Assembly: GCF_033880585.1 (NCBI RefSeq) | Contig: NZ_CP137624.1 | Coordinates: forward strand, 1 to 64,000 | From: Lysinibacillus louembei | GTDB lineage: Bacteria > Bacillota > Bacilli > Bacillales_A > Planococcaceae | Length of the DNA stretch: 64,000 nt | Direction of reading: 5' to 3' | In this document: positions 14,544 to 23,036 of the stretch, in pieces | Numbering within the stretch: the stretch's first letter is position 1 | Layout: each line of letters begins with the position of its first letter | Position numbers and translations under genes: made by a program | The notes under the pieces: generated by a model | What the model saw: only the letters and a program-made list of their open reading frames with translations | Told to the model about the DNA's origin: nothing | Database searches by the model: none

Positions 14544-15761
14544 TTACATTTCCTCCTTCATAACAAAATGACCTTGATAAACAACAGCAGCACGCTTACT
14601 TCTACGAGCTACTGCCTCCGCAGAACAGCTCGCCTCTACTAGGACGAAATTTGCTACATCCCCAACATTTGGCCAAACACGCTGTCCACTCACATTTAAC
14701 GGCGTAATTCCACCTGTAATATAGCCTAAAGCCTGTCCAAGTGAACGCTCCTCGCTCAAACGGAAACGCTCTGCTAAGGTGCTCGCTTTTTCTAAGCTAT
14801 CCCCTTTACCAAAAGGTGACCAGTGATCGATAATGCTATCGTCACCAAGAAACACCTCTACTCCTTTTTCCTTTAACATTGGAATGGGAATCGTATGTCC
14901 TAAAGGTACAGAGGAGGCAATTGAAATACGTTGCTGTGCTAGCATTTCTGCTACTTCACTTGCCTCTGCTAATGGAATATCTGCCAGTGCTAGTGCATGG
15001 CTAATCGTTACTCGACCTTGCCAGCCTGCTTCCTCGGTCAATGTAGCTAAACGCTTAAACGTATAAATGCCTAAATGACCTCCATCATGAATATGTAAAT
15101 CAATATTGGCATTTGCCTCGACTGCAATATCCATCACCGTTTGCAAGGAACGTTCCACATCACCATCCATCGTTGCAGGGTCTACACCACCAACAAGTGC
15201 AGCACCATTTTTCATCGCTTCTCTTACAAGAGCTACAGAATCGCTTCGTAATAAGCCATGCTGTGGGAAAGCTACAATTTCCACAAACGCTTTGTTTTTA
15301 TAGTTCTCGACTGCACGCAATGTTGCTTCTAGGTTTTTTAAACCAATTGTAGGGTCGATATTAACATGTGAGCGAATGTGCGTTGTTCCTGCACTTAATA
15401 ATAAATCAAGCAGCTTTTCTGCTCTTTGCTGTGCTACAGGTAATAAGCGTGGCAGTAGCTCCTGTTCTTCTTCAATGCGGGTAATAATCCCTTTCGTTGG
15501 AATTGAAGGTGCCTTCCAATCCCCACCGTAATATGTTTTATCAAGATGGATATGCATATCTCTAAATGAAGGTAGCATTAAGCTATTTTTTGCATCATGC
15601 TGCGGCAGATTCGTTAATAAAGGCTCACTTACCATCATCATCTCCTGTATTTTTCCATCCTCAATACGCAGATGATAAAGCCCTGTTTTTGTTGCAACTA
15701 CTGCATCATTTTCATAATAATAGCCTTCCTCTAATCGCACATTCTTTAACCAATAATTCAT
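14544..15761 (-). CDS. Cytosine-deaminase-like amidohydrolase, copy 1
   Basis: 405 residues, clearly paralogous to the next gene along its whole length. The same motifs are seen: DMHIHLDKTYYGGDW, AFPQHGLLR, DLHIHDGGHLGIYTFKR, ISHALALAD and GDDSIIDHWSPFGKGD. The CodA catalytic Glu position again reads as Asp. Both copies keep all metal ligands, so both are probably active, perhaps on different substrates. It starts at ATG 15759-15761, four bases after the ankyrin gene stop, showing one operon under the divergent LysR regulator. Confidence 0.8.
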   Translation of the reverse strand: MNYWLKNVRLEEGYYYENDAVVATKTGLYHLRIEDGKIQEMMMVSEPLLTNLPQHDAKNSLMLPSFRDMHIHLDKTYYGGDWKAPSIPTKGIITRIEEEQELLPRLLPVAQQRAEKLLDLLLSAGTTHIRSHVNIDPTIGLKNLEATLRAVENYKNKAFVEIVAFPQHGLLRSDSVALVREAMKNGAALVGGVDPATMDGDVERSLQTVMDIAVEANANIDLHIHDGGHLGIYTFKRLATLTEEAGWQGRVTISHALALADIPLAEASEVAEMLAQQRISIASSVPLGHTIPIPMLKEKGVEVFLGDDSIIDHWSPFGKGDSLEKASTLAERFRLSEERSLGQALGYITGGITPLNVSGQRVWPNVGDVANFVLVEASCSAEAVARRSKRAAVVYQGHFVMKEEM

Positions 15762-15765
15762 TTTC

Positions 15766-16422
15766 TCACTCTCCTGCTGCTAATATTTTTTCTATTTCTG
15801 TAAAGCCAAGCTTACGTGCATGCTCTAGCGGTGTGATACCTTGCGCATCCGCAATCTCGATGTCTGCACCATGCTCAATTAGCAATTGAACGATTTGCTG
15901 GTGACGCTTACCACCATCTCCAAGAATTACGGCTTCCATTAATGCTGTCCAGTGTAAATTATTAATATGATTAACATTCGTATCGCTATTTTCAAGCAGC
16001 TCCTTAACAACCTCAACATGTCCACGTTCAGCCGCTGGAATAATAGCAATACCACCAAAGCGATTCGTAAGCGTTGTATCTGCTCCTGCTGCAAGTGCTA
16101 GCTTGACAATCGGCAAATACCCTGATGCTCCAGCGTATAATAGAACATTATTTAATTGTTTATCACGAATATTAATATTTGCGCCATGCTCAATTAATAG
16201 CCTTACCATTTCTACTTGATTATTATATGTCGCCGCCATAGCAGCAGTTGTTCCGTTTGAATCTATACTATTAATATCGATATCTGTTTCCAATAACGTT
16301 AAAACACGTTCCATATCCCCTTGTGCTGCGTATTGAATGAATTGCTGTTCCATTGTCTCCCCCTGCTTTTCTTCAATTTGTTGACATGCTGTCATTATTA
16401 ACAATGATAACAGCACTATCAC
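15766..16422 (-). CDS. Ankyrin-repeat lipoprotein
   Basis: An exported protein with a lipoprotein signal (VLLSLLIMTAC, lipobox LIMTAC) followed by five or six ankyrin repeats: DSNGTTAAMAATYNNQVEMV, DKQLNNVLLYAGASGYLPIV, NRFGGIAIIPAAERGHVEVV, LHWTALMEAVILGDGGKRHQ and DAQGITPLEHARKLGFTEIE. GTG at 16420-16422 is the first conventional start. However, the only good ribosome site (GGAGG, 16446-16450) points to ATT at 16435-16437, which would give MIIRACVIVLLSLL, a more complete signal with a basic N-region. It leads the operon with the two deaminase-like genes, perhaps as a surface binding or scaffold protein. Confidence 0.8.
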   Translation of the reverse strand: MIVLLSLLIMTACQQIEEKQGETMEQQFIQYAAQGDMERVLTLLETDIDINSIDSNGTTAAMAATYNNQVEMVRLLIEHGANINIRDKQLNNVLLYAGASGYLPIVKLALAAGADTTLTNRFGGIAIIPAAERGHVEVVKELLENSDTNVNHINNLHWTALMEAVILGDGGKRHQQIVQLLIEHGADIEIADAQGITPLEHARKLGFTEIEKILAAGE

Positions 16423-16555
16423 ACATGCCCGAATAATGGCTATAACCTCCTTTTATTTTTCTTAGTAAATATGCTAGCATGGAATGAACTATATGAAAAA
16501 TATTAAAAAAATTTATTTCACTTAACTTTTAGCTATATAAAGGGAGAAATAGACA
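16423..16555. promoter_or_regulatory. Divergent promoter region for LysR and hydrolase operon
   Basis: A 133-base AT-rich region between the divergent operon and the LysR gene. LysR regulators usually bind such regions. No single T-N11-A operator could be fixed by eye. Confidence 0.45.
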
Positions 16556-17437
16556 ATGGATATTCGACAGTTACGTTACTTCATTGCGATTGTAGAGGAG
16601 CAACAAATCTCTGCTGCTGCTGAAAGGCTTCATATATCACAGCCGCCATTGAGTCAGCATTTAAAGGCAATGGAGGAGGAGCTTGGTGCAAAATTAATCG
16701 AGCGTAGTGGGCGTTTTTTTGAAGTAACTGAGGCAGGAAAGACATTATATAAATATGCCTTGCAAATGACACAGTTAATGGAGGAGGCACAAGTAGAGGT
16801 TAAAGAAATTGGAAATGGTAACAATGGCACTTTGAAAGTAGGTGTTAATACATTGTCCGTTTCAAAATTGAGTGACGTACTACAGCAATTTAAGCAGCTC
16901 TATCCAAATGTGACATATAAGATTCAACAAAATGAATCCGCTCATTTATGTCAGCTTGTACGCCAACGCCATGTTGAGCTTGCCTTTATTCGGCTACCAT
17001 TAGAGCTTGAGGATTTTTCAGTTAGCCATCTTTATACAGAGCCTTTTTACTTTATCACAGCCGAAAAACGAGCTTTTCCAAATAAAGAAATCTCCTTATC
17101 GGATATTCAAAATGAGACACTTATTTTACCAAGCACAGAAGGACTAGGCTTACATTATTTAATTTGGGAGGCATTTTCTCGCCAACAAATTCAACCAACA
17201 ATTATTAGCGAATGTTCTGATATTACACTGTTGCTTCAGTTAGTGGCAGCACATTTTGGCACAGCCATTGTGCCTGAAACTGTGTTGAAGCAGCATCAGT
17301 TAAATAAAATTTATACTTACAAAATTACTAGTAGCTCTCTCACTTCATCCATTGGCCTGATTTGGTTGAAAAATCACTATTTATCTAAAACAGCACAAAA
17401 TTTTGTAGATTTATTTAAAGTTAATGGATTTTACTAG
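16556..17437 (+). CDS. LysR-family transcriptional regulator
   Basis: 293 residues with the classic N-terminal winged HTH (MDIRQLRYFIAIVEEQQISA, ERLHISQPPLSQHLKAMEEE, GAKLIERSGRFFEVTEAGKT) and a C-terminal LysR substrate-binding domain (GTLKVGVNTLSVSKLSDVLQ onward). It starts at ATG 16556 after GGGAG. It is divergent from the ankyrin/deaminase-like operon, so it most likely activates that operon in response to its substrate. A hairpin terminator follows. Confidence 0.92.
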   Translation: MDIRQLRYFIAIVEEQQISAAAERLHISQPPLSQHLKAMEEELGAKLIERSGRFFEVTEAGKTLYKYALQMTQLMEEAQVEVKEIGNGNNGTLKVGVNTLSVSKLSDVLQQFKQLYPNVTYKIQQNESAHLCQLVRQRHVELAFIRLPLELEDFSVSHLYTEPFYFITAEKRAFPNKEISLSDIQNETLILPSTEGLGLHYLIWEAFSRQQIQPTIISECSDITLLLQLVAAHFGTAIVPETVLKQHQLNKIYTYKITSSSLTSSIGLIWLKNHYLSKTAQNFVDLFKVNGFY

Positions 17438-17443
17438 AGTTTA

Positions 17444-17488
17444 AAGAAAATGACTGATAGGAAAGCATTTCCTACCAGCCATTTTCTC
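17444..17488. terminator. Terminator between LysR and the KDGP aldolase operon
   Basis: GAAAATGACTGATAGGAAA folds onto TTTCCTACCAGCCATTTTC with minor mismatches. T-rich flanks occur on both strands. Confidence 0.7.
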
Positions 17489-17531
17489 TTATAATAAGTA
17501 GCCCTGCTAATAGTTAGTATGTTTGTTAAGA

Positions 17532-18260
17532 TTAATCCCATTGCATTGCAAGTAATTGTTGAATTTTCTCAACCTCTGTTTTCCCTGTCTCCTTATCAAT
17601 CAAAGATGTATAAAGATGTGGGATAACCGTTTCTGCCCCATTGTCTAAGCATGCTTTTACAATGGCATGAACGTTTTCTACTGTAATTCCTCCTGTTGGC
17701 TCGAAGATCTTCAAGCCTGCCTTTGCAGCAGCCTGTGCCATTGCAGCAACCTCATCCAATCTTTTTTCCCCTTCAATTGGATAGAACTTCACTGAATGTA
17801 CACCGATTTCTGCGAGCATATTGGCAGCCATCTCACAAGAAACAGCCTCACGATTCGCTGAGCTAATTGGTCCTGTCGATATATATACTTTACCAGCTGT
17901 ACCAGTTGGTTCAATCACAGCATTAACAATAGGTTGTTCTGTAAGTGGCTCCATACGTCCAAGCGTATAGCCTGCCGCAGGAAAAATTTGATTAATGTGG
18001 TCAGGCTTTGTAGCAGTAGATACATCCGCTACTTTTTTCCACATTGCAGGATCAGCCGCACCTAATCCAACGGAAACCAATACTCCATTTTCTTTGAAGG
18101 ATTGCACTTGCTGAATAGCCGCCTCCTCTGTTGGGAAATCCTTTACCATCACACCAACTAATACACGTTCTCCTGCTACTGCTGTTAATTCCTTTGCGTT
18201 GTCTACATCCTTTGCTAATACATTAAAAATAACTTTATGCTGCAAATTCAATTTGCTCAT
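17532..18260 (-). CDS. dgaF: KDGP aldolase family protein (DgaF-like)
   Basis: 242 residues of the KDGP aldolase family found beside DgaE-type lyases. It would cleave 2-keto-3-deoxygluconate-6-phosphate to pyruvate and glyceraldehyde-3-phosphate. Motifs: VGLGAADPAMWKKVADVS, TKPDHINQIFPAAGYTLG (Lys for the Schiff base is plausible in this region or in SVKFYPIEG), STGPISSANREAVSCEM and KIFEPTGGITVENVHAIV. Its start overlaps the stop of the lyase gene by four bases, so the two are coupled. It is the last gene of the operon. dgaF is used by analogy with the Salmonella D-glucosaminate pathway. Confidence 0.85.
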   Translation of the reverse strand: MSKLNLQHKVIFNVLAKDVDNAKELTAVAGERVLVGVMVKDFPTEEAAIQQVQSFKENGVLVSVGLGAADPAMWKKVADVSTATKPDHINQIFPAAGYTLGRMEPLTEQPIVNAVIEPTGTAGKVYISTGPISSANREAVSCEMAANMLAEIGVHSVKFYPIEGEKRLDEVAAMAQAAAKAGLKIFEPTGGITVENVHAIVKACLDNGAETVIPHLYTSLIDKETGKTEVEKIQQLLAMQWD

Positions 18261-19360
18261 CTCCCCGCTACAATTCGAATAATTTCGTCAGCAATGATAT
18301 TCTCCTGCCCCTCTAGTAGAGGGCGTGGGTCTACAGATAAAATACCAATATTGACATAATGATGGCGTAAATAAATGGCTGGGTTGCCTGCTTCCAGTAA
18401 ATGCAGCAGCTTTTCCGCCGAAATGCCTGTCTTCTGTTCATCCACTTGAATTTGCGCACGATAAATTTCTCTTCCTGCCTCATCTTGCTTAATGGAGCAA
18501 GCTAGACCTTCAATCGCTTCAAGTCGATTACATAAATGCGTCATACGTGCAATTTGTTGCTCCCCATTTGATGTGCGAAGCGGATATTGGCGCAATGCTG
18601 TAATTAAACCAGCCATTGCCTCTTTCCCGACCTTCATTGGGCGACCAACGCCTTTGTACTGCATACGACATGCTTCCATTAATTCTTTTTTCCCACAAAT
18701 CAAGCCAGATGTCGGCCCTTCTAATGCTTTCCCACCGCTATAAACGACAATGTCTGCACCCATTGCAATATATTTTTGAAAATCTTCCTCTGCTGCTGCG
18801 TCAATGATAAATGGTAGCCCATGACGCTGTGCAACGTCCATCATTGCTTCAATCGACTGCATGCCCTTTTGTACAGCATGGTGGGATTTCACATATAACA
18901 ATGCGGCTGTTTTGTCAGTAATTGCTTGTTCAATATGCTCTTTCTCCACTTTGTTCGCTTGCCCTACTTCGACAACTTGCCCACCGCCAATTTGAATCAT
19001 TTGCCCGATGCTTGCACCGAAGTGAACAATCTGTCCTTTTTGTACGATGATTTCATTGCGTAACCCTGTTGTATTTGGGATGCGTTCAATCAAGGATAAA
19101 TTTTTACCTGTGATAACTGCTGCTGTTGAAATAGCAATACCTGCTGCTGCACCACATGTTGGACAGCCATCCTCAGCACCTGTGCTTTCAGCAATTACTT
19201 TGCCTGTATACTCCATCAATTCATCAATATCTACATAATCTTGCGCAGCGTCCTTTAAGGCTTGTGCAATCTCATCTGTTACTGCTGATGCGCCAAGTGC
19301 CGTCATTTTACCGCTTGCATTAATAATTTCACGCAAGCCTAGCTCTTTAAAAATACCCAT
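18257..19360 (-). CDS. dgaE: DgaE/SelA-like PLP-dependent lyase
   Basis: 367 residues from ATG 19358-19360, preceded by GAGGTGTATGAC; the frame open to 19429 runs into the upstream gene. It is a fold-type I PLP enzyme of the SelA/DgaE family: INASGKMTALGASAVTDEIA, GCPTCGAAAGIAISTAAVIT, DAAAEEDFQKYIAMGADIVV and YSGGKALEGPTSGLICGKKE, in which Lys of SGGKALEGP is the expected PLP lysine. DgaE removes ammonia from D-glucosaminate-6-phosphate to give KDGP. With the adjacent aldolase this makes a two-step route to central metabolism. The true substrate in this cassette is not proven. Confidence 0.85.
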   Translation of the reverse strand: MGIFKELGLREIINASGKMTALGASAVTDEIAQALKDAAQDYVDIDELMEYTGKVIAESTGAEDGCPTCGAAAGIAISTAAVITGKNLSLIERIPNTTGLRNEIIVQKGQIVHFGASIGQMIQIGGGQVVEVGQANKVEKEHIEQAITDKTAALLYVKSHHAVQKGMQSIEAMMDVAQRHGLPFIIDAAAEEDFQKYIAMGADIVVYSGGKALEGPTSGLICGKKELMEACRMQYKGVGRPMKVGKEAMAGLITALRQYPLRTSNGEQQIARMTHLCNRLEAIEGLACSIKQDEAGREIYRAQIQVDEQKTGISAEKLLHLLEAGNPAIYLRHHYVNIGILSVDPRPLLEGQENIIADEIIRIVAGR

Positions 19361-19370
19361 GTCATACACC

Positions 19371-20045
19371 TCAATCAAGTGAAATTGGGAAGAAGGCGCC
19401 GAATAACATTGCACCAAGAATCGCACCACCTGCTACAGGCTTCTTCCATGCATAGAAAATTGCTGCGCCAATAATCGAGCCAATGCCGATTGGAATGGAA
19501 GCACTTGCTGCTGAAATAACAATCAGCGGTCCTAAGAAACGGCCTGACGCATTACCTGCTCCCATCATAATGTCTGCACCAAAAGTAGAGTTGGATTGCC
19601 CTACTGTAAACTTACGAATACCAATAATGACATAACCGATGACAATCCCTAAAACGCCTCCTGTTACTAAAGATAAAACAAATGATTCAAGCGGTGCTGT
19701 AATGCCTGCACCTAATAACAATGCAGGTACACCAATGCCAATACCTGTTTGCAAGGAACCACCAATATCTAAAATTCCAACTAACGAGCCTTCTAAAATA
19801 CGAGCGAATAAAAAGCTTGCACCAAATGCAGCCGCAGCGCCATAGCCCGCTCCTTGAAGCCCTGCCTCTAGCATCGCTACAATTGCTACATCATTGAAAG
19901 CTCCAATATGATATTGATAATACATATGTGTACCAGCAAAAATCCCTGCTGATAGAAGCGCTACAAAAATAGGAAACGACCAATCTGCGTACCAAAAGTT
20001 TTTATTATACAACGTTTCCGTTGTTGTTTCTTGTTGATTCGTCAT
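19371..20045 (-). CDS. DUF4310 membrane protein
   Basis: 224 residues with about six membrane segments (WSFPIFVALLSAGIFAGTHM, AAFGASFLFARILEGSLVGI, IGIGVPALLLGAGITAPLES, VIGYVIIGIRKF and others) and Gly-rich helices. It matches DUF4310, one of the proteins always found with DUF4311, DUF4312 and SFCGS proteins. It starts three bases after the DUF4311 gene and is followed closely by the lyase gene. It is probably part of an uncharacterised transporter; this is inferred from context and topology. Confidence 0.85.
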   Translation of the reverse strand: MTNQQETTTETLYNKNFWYADWSFPIFVALLSAGIFAGTHMYYQYHIGAFNDVAIVAMLEAGLQGAGYGAAAAFGASFLFARILEGSLVGILDIGGSLQTGIGIGVPALLLGAGITAPLESFVLSLVTGGVLGIVIGYVIIGIRKFTVGQSNSTFGADIMMGAGNASGRFLGPLIVISAASASIPIGIGSIIGAAIFYAWKKPVAGGAILGAMLFGAFFPISLD

Positions 20046-20048
20046 ACA

Positions 20049-20834
20049 CTACTTCACCTCAAATCCAATTAGTTTGTGTAAATCAATTAACCAGTTCGGT
20101 GCTTCTAAATTAAAGCTTCTAATTATTTGAATATCGAAGCCTCGGAAAAATGCGCTTAAAACAAATAATAAAATAACTGATGTTAACAATGTTTTCGTTA
20201 CTTTCGACCAACCGCTGTCATCTACACCTTTACCAATTAAAATCCCTAGTACTATCCCTGGTACAGCATTGCCCATAATTAAATGTGCCGCACCTCCAAA
20301 AATCGTACCCCATAAACCAGAGCGCTTTCCTGCGTCTAATGCAGCTAGCCAAAAAATAACTGGCATTACAGGATTAATTAACAAATTAGCTGCCGGTACA
20401 AGTACCTTAATGGCAATTGCCTGTAAAGATTCTGGAATTGCTGATGCTGTCGAGTTCAGGAATGTCACAACTAGCACGCCAATTACAGCTCCTGCAATCG
20501 CCATCTTCTTCGGATTATGCAATGTATCTTCTGGACGTTTGCCTTTTCTCATTAATACAGCCGCTGCCCAGTTTGGAATAATACGATGGTCTACGTCCTG
20601 TGTGAATGCCCCTGCACCTACAGATGATGCCCAAGCATTGAAGAAGAAGCCTAGACCGAATGAAAAGTGTGAAGCTGCATCCCCTGCACAGGCATTTAAC
20701 TCACCTAGTGTCCGAAAAGCACCCATCCCTTGTACTTTCGGTGCATGGAACATCCTTGCAGCCCCCGCCCCTACACCGAAGCCAACGAGCGCTCCGATAA
20801 TAATGGACTTAATAATAATTTCAACTAACTCCAT
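20049..20834 (-). CDS. DUF4311 membrane protein
   Basis: 261 residues with six or seven membrane segments (IIIKSIIIGALVGFGVGAGA, MAIAGAVIGVLVVTFLNSTA, MPVIFWLAALDAGKRSG, NAVPGIVLGILIGKGVDDSG, LLTSVILLFVLSAFFRGF). The segment AGDAASHFSFGLGFFFNAWA with many small residues is typical of DUF4311. It is presumably the larger membrane subunit paired with DUF4310. The operon spacing is tight on both sides. Confidence 0.85.
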   Translation of the reverse strand: MELVEIIIKSIIIGALVGFGVGAGAARMFHAPKVQGMGAFRTLGELNACAGDAASHFSFGLGFFFNAWASSVGAGAFTQDVDHRIIPNWAAAVLMRKGKRPEDTLHNPKKMAIAGAVIGVLVVTFLNSTASAIPESLQAIAIKVLVPAANLLINPVMPVIFWLAALDAGKRSGLWGTIFGGAAHLIMGNAVPGIVLGILIGKGVDDSGWSKVTKTLLTSVILLFVLSAFFRGFDIQIIRSFNLEAPNWLIDLHKLIGFEVK

Positions 20835-20845
20835 ACAACCACCCC

Positions 20846-21193
20846 CTATTTATTTGCTTGATTCCCTAATAACATATTGCGCATATTGTTAGGTACATCT
20901 GTTTTATCAAAGACGATTTCCTCTGCATCTAGTAGAAAAACATTGACCTCCACCTCTAAGACAACTTTATATTTACTGCGTTGTCTTGGGAAAAAGAATA
21001 GGAAGAAGCGTTCTGTATAGGCAGTCTCTTTCGCTTCAATAATCGACACATCAAGTGGCTCGATTCTAAGAATTAAGCCTTTATAGCTCGACATAATCTT
21101 TTTTTGAATGCTTCCTAGCGCTGTATTGATCGCTAGCTCCTTCGATTGCCCAACACCTTCGACTTGTACCTTTGCTTGAAACGTTTTTTTCAT
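20846..21193 (-). CDS. DUF4312 family protein
   Basis: 115 residues, cytoplasmic (MKKTFQAKVQVEGVGQSKEL, ALGSIQKKIMSSYKGLILRI, FFLFFFPRQRSKYKVVLEVE). It matches the small soluble DUF4312 component of the cassette. It starts six bases after the SFCGS gene. Its biochemical role is unknown; a cytoplasmic subunit of the putative transporter is a reasonable guess. Confidence 0.82.
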   Translation of the reverse strand: MKKTFQAKVQVEGVGQSKELAINTALGSIQKKIMSSYKGLILRIEPLDVSIIEAKETAYTERFFLFFFPRQRSKYKVVLEVEVNVFLLDAEEIVFDKTDVPNNMRNMLLGNQANK

Positions 21194-21199
21194 CCTACA

Positions 21200-21559
21200 T
21201 CATCCTTTGATTTTGATATATTCCTCGGTAATTCGCTTACCTAATTCCTCCACATCCATAAAACCAAAGCCTAATACGCGTTTTCCTTCACGTAAAGCTG
21301 TAATTCCTTCATCGATAGAGCGCATGCCATAATGACATGGATAGCCATACTTCGTTTGTGCAGTAATTGCACCTGCCCCACCACTTCCACAGAAGGAAAT
21401 CCCGATATCTGCATTTTCAGCCTGCATCACATCCCCTAAGCGCATATCTGCCCCCATGCCTGCAATGACAATCGCCTTGCCACCAGCTGCCTCTACACCT
21501 TTTGCTACATTTTGTCCTTTTCCTAAACGATCTCCAATAACAACAACAACTTGACTCAT
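21200..21559 (-). CDS. SFCGS family glycine-rich protein
   Basis: 119 residues with the signature GISFCGSGGAGAITAQTKYG that names the family, and a Rossmann-like start (VVVIGDRLGKGQNVAKGVEA). The size, the single reactive-looking Cys and the neighbouring PRD regulators recall phosphotransferase IIB proteins, but I see no proven IIB motif. The gene is the first of the four-gene membrane block. Inference: energy-coupling or substrate-handling subunit. Confidence 0.85.
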   Translation of the reverse strand: MSQVVVVIGDRLGKGQNVAKGVEAAGGKAIVIAGMGADMRLGDVMQAENADIGISFCGSGGAGAITAQTKYGYPCHYGMRSIDEGITALREGKRVLGFGFMDVEELGKRITEEYIKIKG

Positions 21560-21571
21560 TTTATATTCCTC

Positions 21572-21904
21572 CTAATTGTTTAATTTTGCTGCTTCAAAAT
21601 GAATAGATAATAAATATTTTTCATCTGCATGTAAGTTCGGTAATAGCTTACAAACAGTTGCTGCAAGCTCAATCGACTGTGGCGAAACCTCGCTAAACAT
21701 CGCGCTATCTAATGGTTGAATTGGCTCATTGTGAATAGAGCGATAAAGCATCGCTGATAAATGGGAAGCTAATGACAGCCATTGTGTTTCATTCATGCTG
21801 ACCCCTTCTTGTGCTATAATCTCCTTTGTCTCTGCTAATAGTTGATGGCACCTTTCTACATCGCCACTTCTTTCAATAATTTTCTCCATCTCTAATGCTG
21901 TCAT
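21572..21904 (-). CDS. Small PRD-domain protein
   Basis: 110 residues consisting of one PTS-regulation domain (EKIIERSGDVERCHQLLAET, LSLASHLSAMLYRSIHNEPI with the conserved HL..M..R pattern, and DEKYLLSIHFEAAKLNN). Single-domain PRD proteins occur in this cassette (EF_0829 type, by memory). The first codons overlap the stop of the amidohydrolase gene by four bases. It probably senses phosphorylation state or binds the full regulator. Confidence 0.78.
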   Translation of the reverse strand: MTALEMEKIIERSGDVERCHQLLAETKEIIAQEGVSMNETQWLSLASHLSAMLYRSIHNEPIQPLDSAMFSEVSPQSIELAATVCKLLPNLHADEKYLLSIHFEAAKLNN

Positions 21905-23025
21905 TGACGAAACACCACTCTTCCATTTCTTACTGTCATTTTCGGCTGTAGCACACGATTTGCGACTAAAACGACTCCCTCTGAGTCGACAAGATTTGTT
22001 ACCTTATCCTGCAATGTGAAAAGCGTTAAATCTGCTCTTGTACCATGCCTCAGCGTCCCTTGCTCTGTTAAACTGATTGCCTGTGCTGCACGAATCGTCA
22101 CAGCTCGGACGACCTCTTCTAGCGTAAAGCCTAATTCTAAAAGCTTCGTCATTGTCAGCATTAAGCTCCCTACTGGATTATCATAATTATTCAAATAAAT
22201 ATCCGTGCTAATTGAAAATGGCTCTGTATAATTTTCCTTAAACTTACGCAATGTTTGATAGCTAAAGCTTGATGTACCATGTCCAACATCAAATAACACA
22301 CCGCGCTGTAATGCCTCTGCTGCCGAATCTAGCAAATAGCCTTCCTCATTTAAAATGCCATTCTTTTTACCATGAAAGGCATGTGTGACAACATCGCCTT
22401 GCTCTAATAAAGGAAACACTTCATTTAAATAAGGTGGTGGATTCCCGATATGCACCATAATCGGCTTCTGCAAGGCATCCGCTAATTGCCGCGCATGCTC
22501 CAATGGGGCAATACCTTGCTCCTTGACAACCGAGCCGCTCATTCTCGCCTTCAACCCAACAATTTGTGGCTCATTAGCGAATATTTCCTTCGCTTCCTCT
22601 ATGCTCATTAAGCTTTTAGGGTCAGCTAGCTCTGATAGCCCAGCACCTAAGCCATCCTTTGCAATATTCAAAAAAGCTAAAACCTCTGTTTCACTTTGCT
22701 CAATAACTGTCTCCTTTAGTAGCTGATAATTCGCATAGCCTGAGCTTCCTGCATCAACAATTGTCGTTACTCCCTGCATAATTCCTACTAAATCTGCTGC
22801 AATGCCTAATGTTGTAGCATCCTTGAAAACATGAACATGTAAATCAATAAAGCCCGGTGCGATACATGCTCCCTCTGCATCGATATACTCAATATTTGGG
22901 CCTTGTGCAAGCACATCTTTGCTATCTGCCAATTTGCCATCAATAATACCTATTTCCTTTTGCTCAATCCCACTTTTCTCAGGATCAATGACAAAGCCAT
23001 TTTGAATAATTGTGTAACTACTCAT
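21901..23025 (-). CDS. Amidohydrolase/deacetylase family metallohydrolase
   Basis: 374 residues with amidohydrolase barrel motifs: GFIDLHVHVFKDATTLG (HxH), VGLKARMSGSVVKEQG (a Lys in the position often carboxylated), MVHIGNPPPYLNEVFPLLEQ, DVVTHAFHGKKNGIL, and FDVGHGTSSFSYQTLRKF, with STDIYLNNYDNP supplying the final metal ligand. It matches the family kept with DgaE-type lyases (EF_0837 type). It may deacetylate or hydrolyse the imported compound before the lyase step. Start ATG 23023-23025 follows GGAGGTGGACAT. Confidence 0.85.
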   Translation of the reverse strand: MSSYTIIQNGFVIDPEKSGIEQKEIGIIDGKLADSKDVLAQGPNIEYIDAEGACIAPGFIDLHVHVFKDATTLGIAADLVGIMQGVTTIVDAGSSGYANYQLLKETVIEQSETEVLAFLNIAKDGLGAGLSELADPKSLMSIEEAKEIFANEPQIVGLKARMSGSVVKEQGIAPLEHARQLADALQKPIMVHIGNPPPYLNEVFPLLEQGDVVTHAFHGKKNGILNEEGYLLDSAAEALQRGVLFDVGHGTSSFSYQTLRKFKENYTEPFSISTDIYLNNYDNPVGSLMLTMTKLLELGFTLEEVVRAVTIRAAQAISLTEQGTLRHGTRADLTLFTLQDKVTNLVDSEGVVLVANRVLQPKMTVRNGRVVFRQ

Positions 23026-23036
23026 ATGTCCACCTC

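Noticed and set aside
20269-20892. Long open frame (207 codons) on the plus strand
   Set aside because: It is antisense to the DUF4311 gene, has Pro/Ala/Ser-rich composition typical of a codon-bias shadow and no ribosome site.
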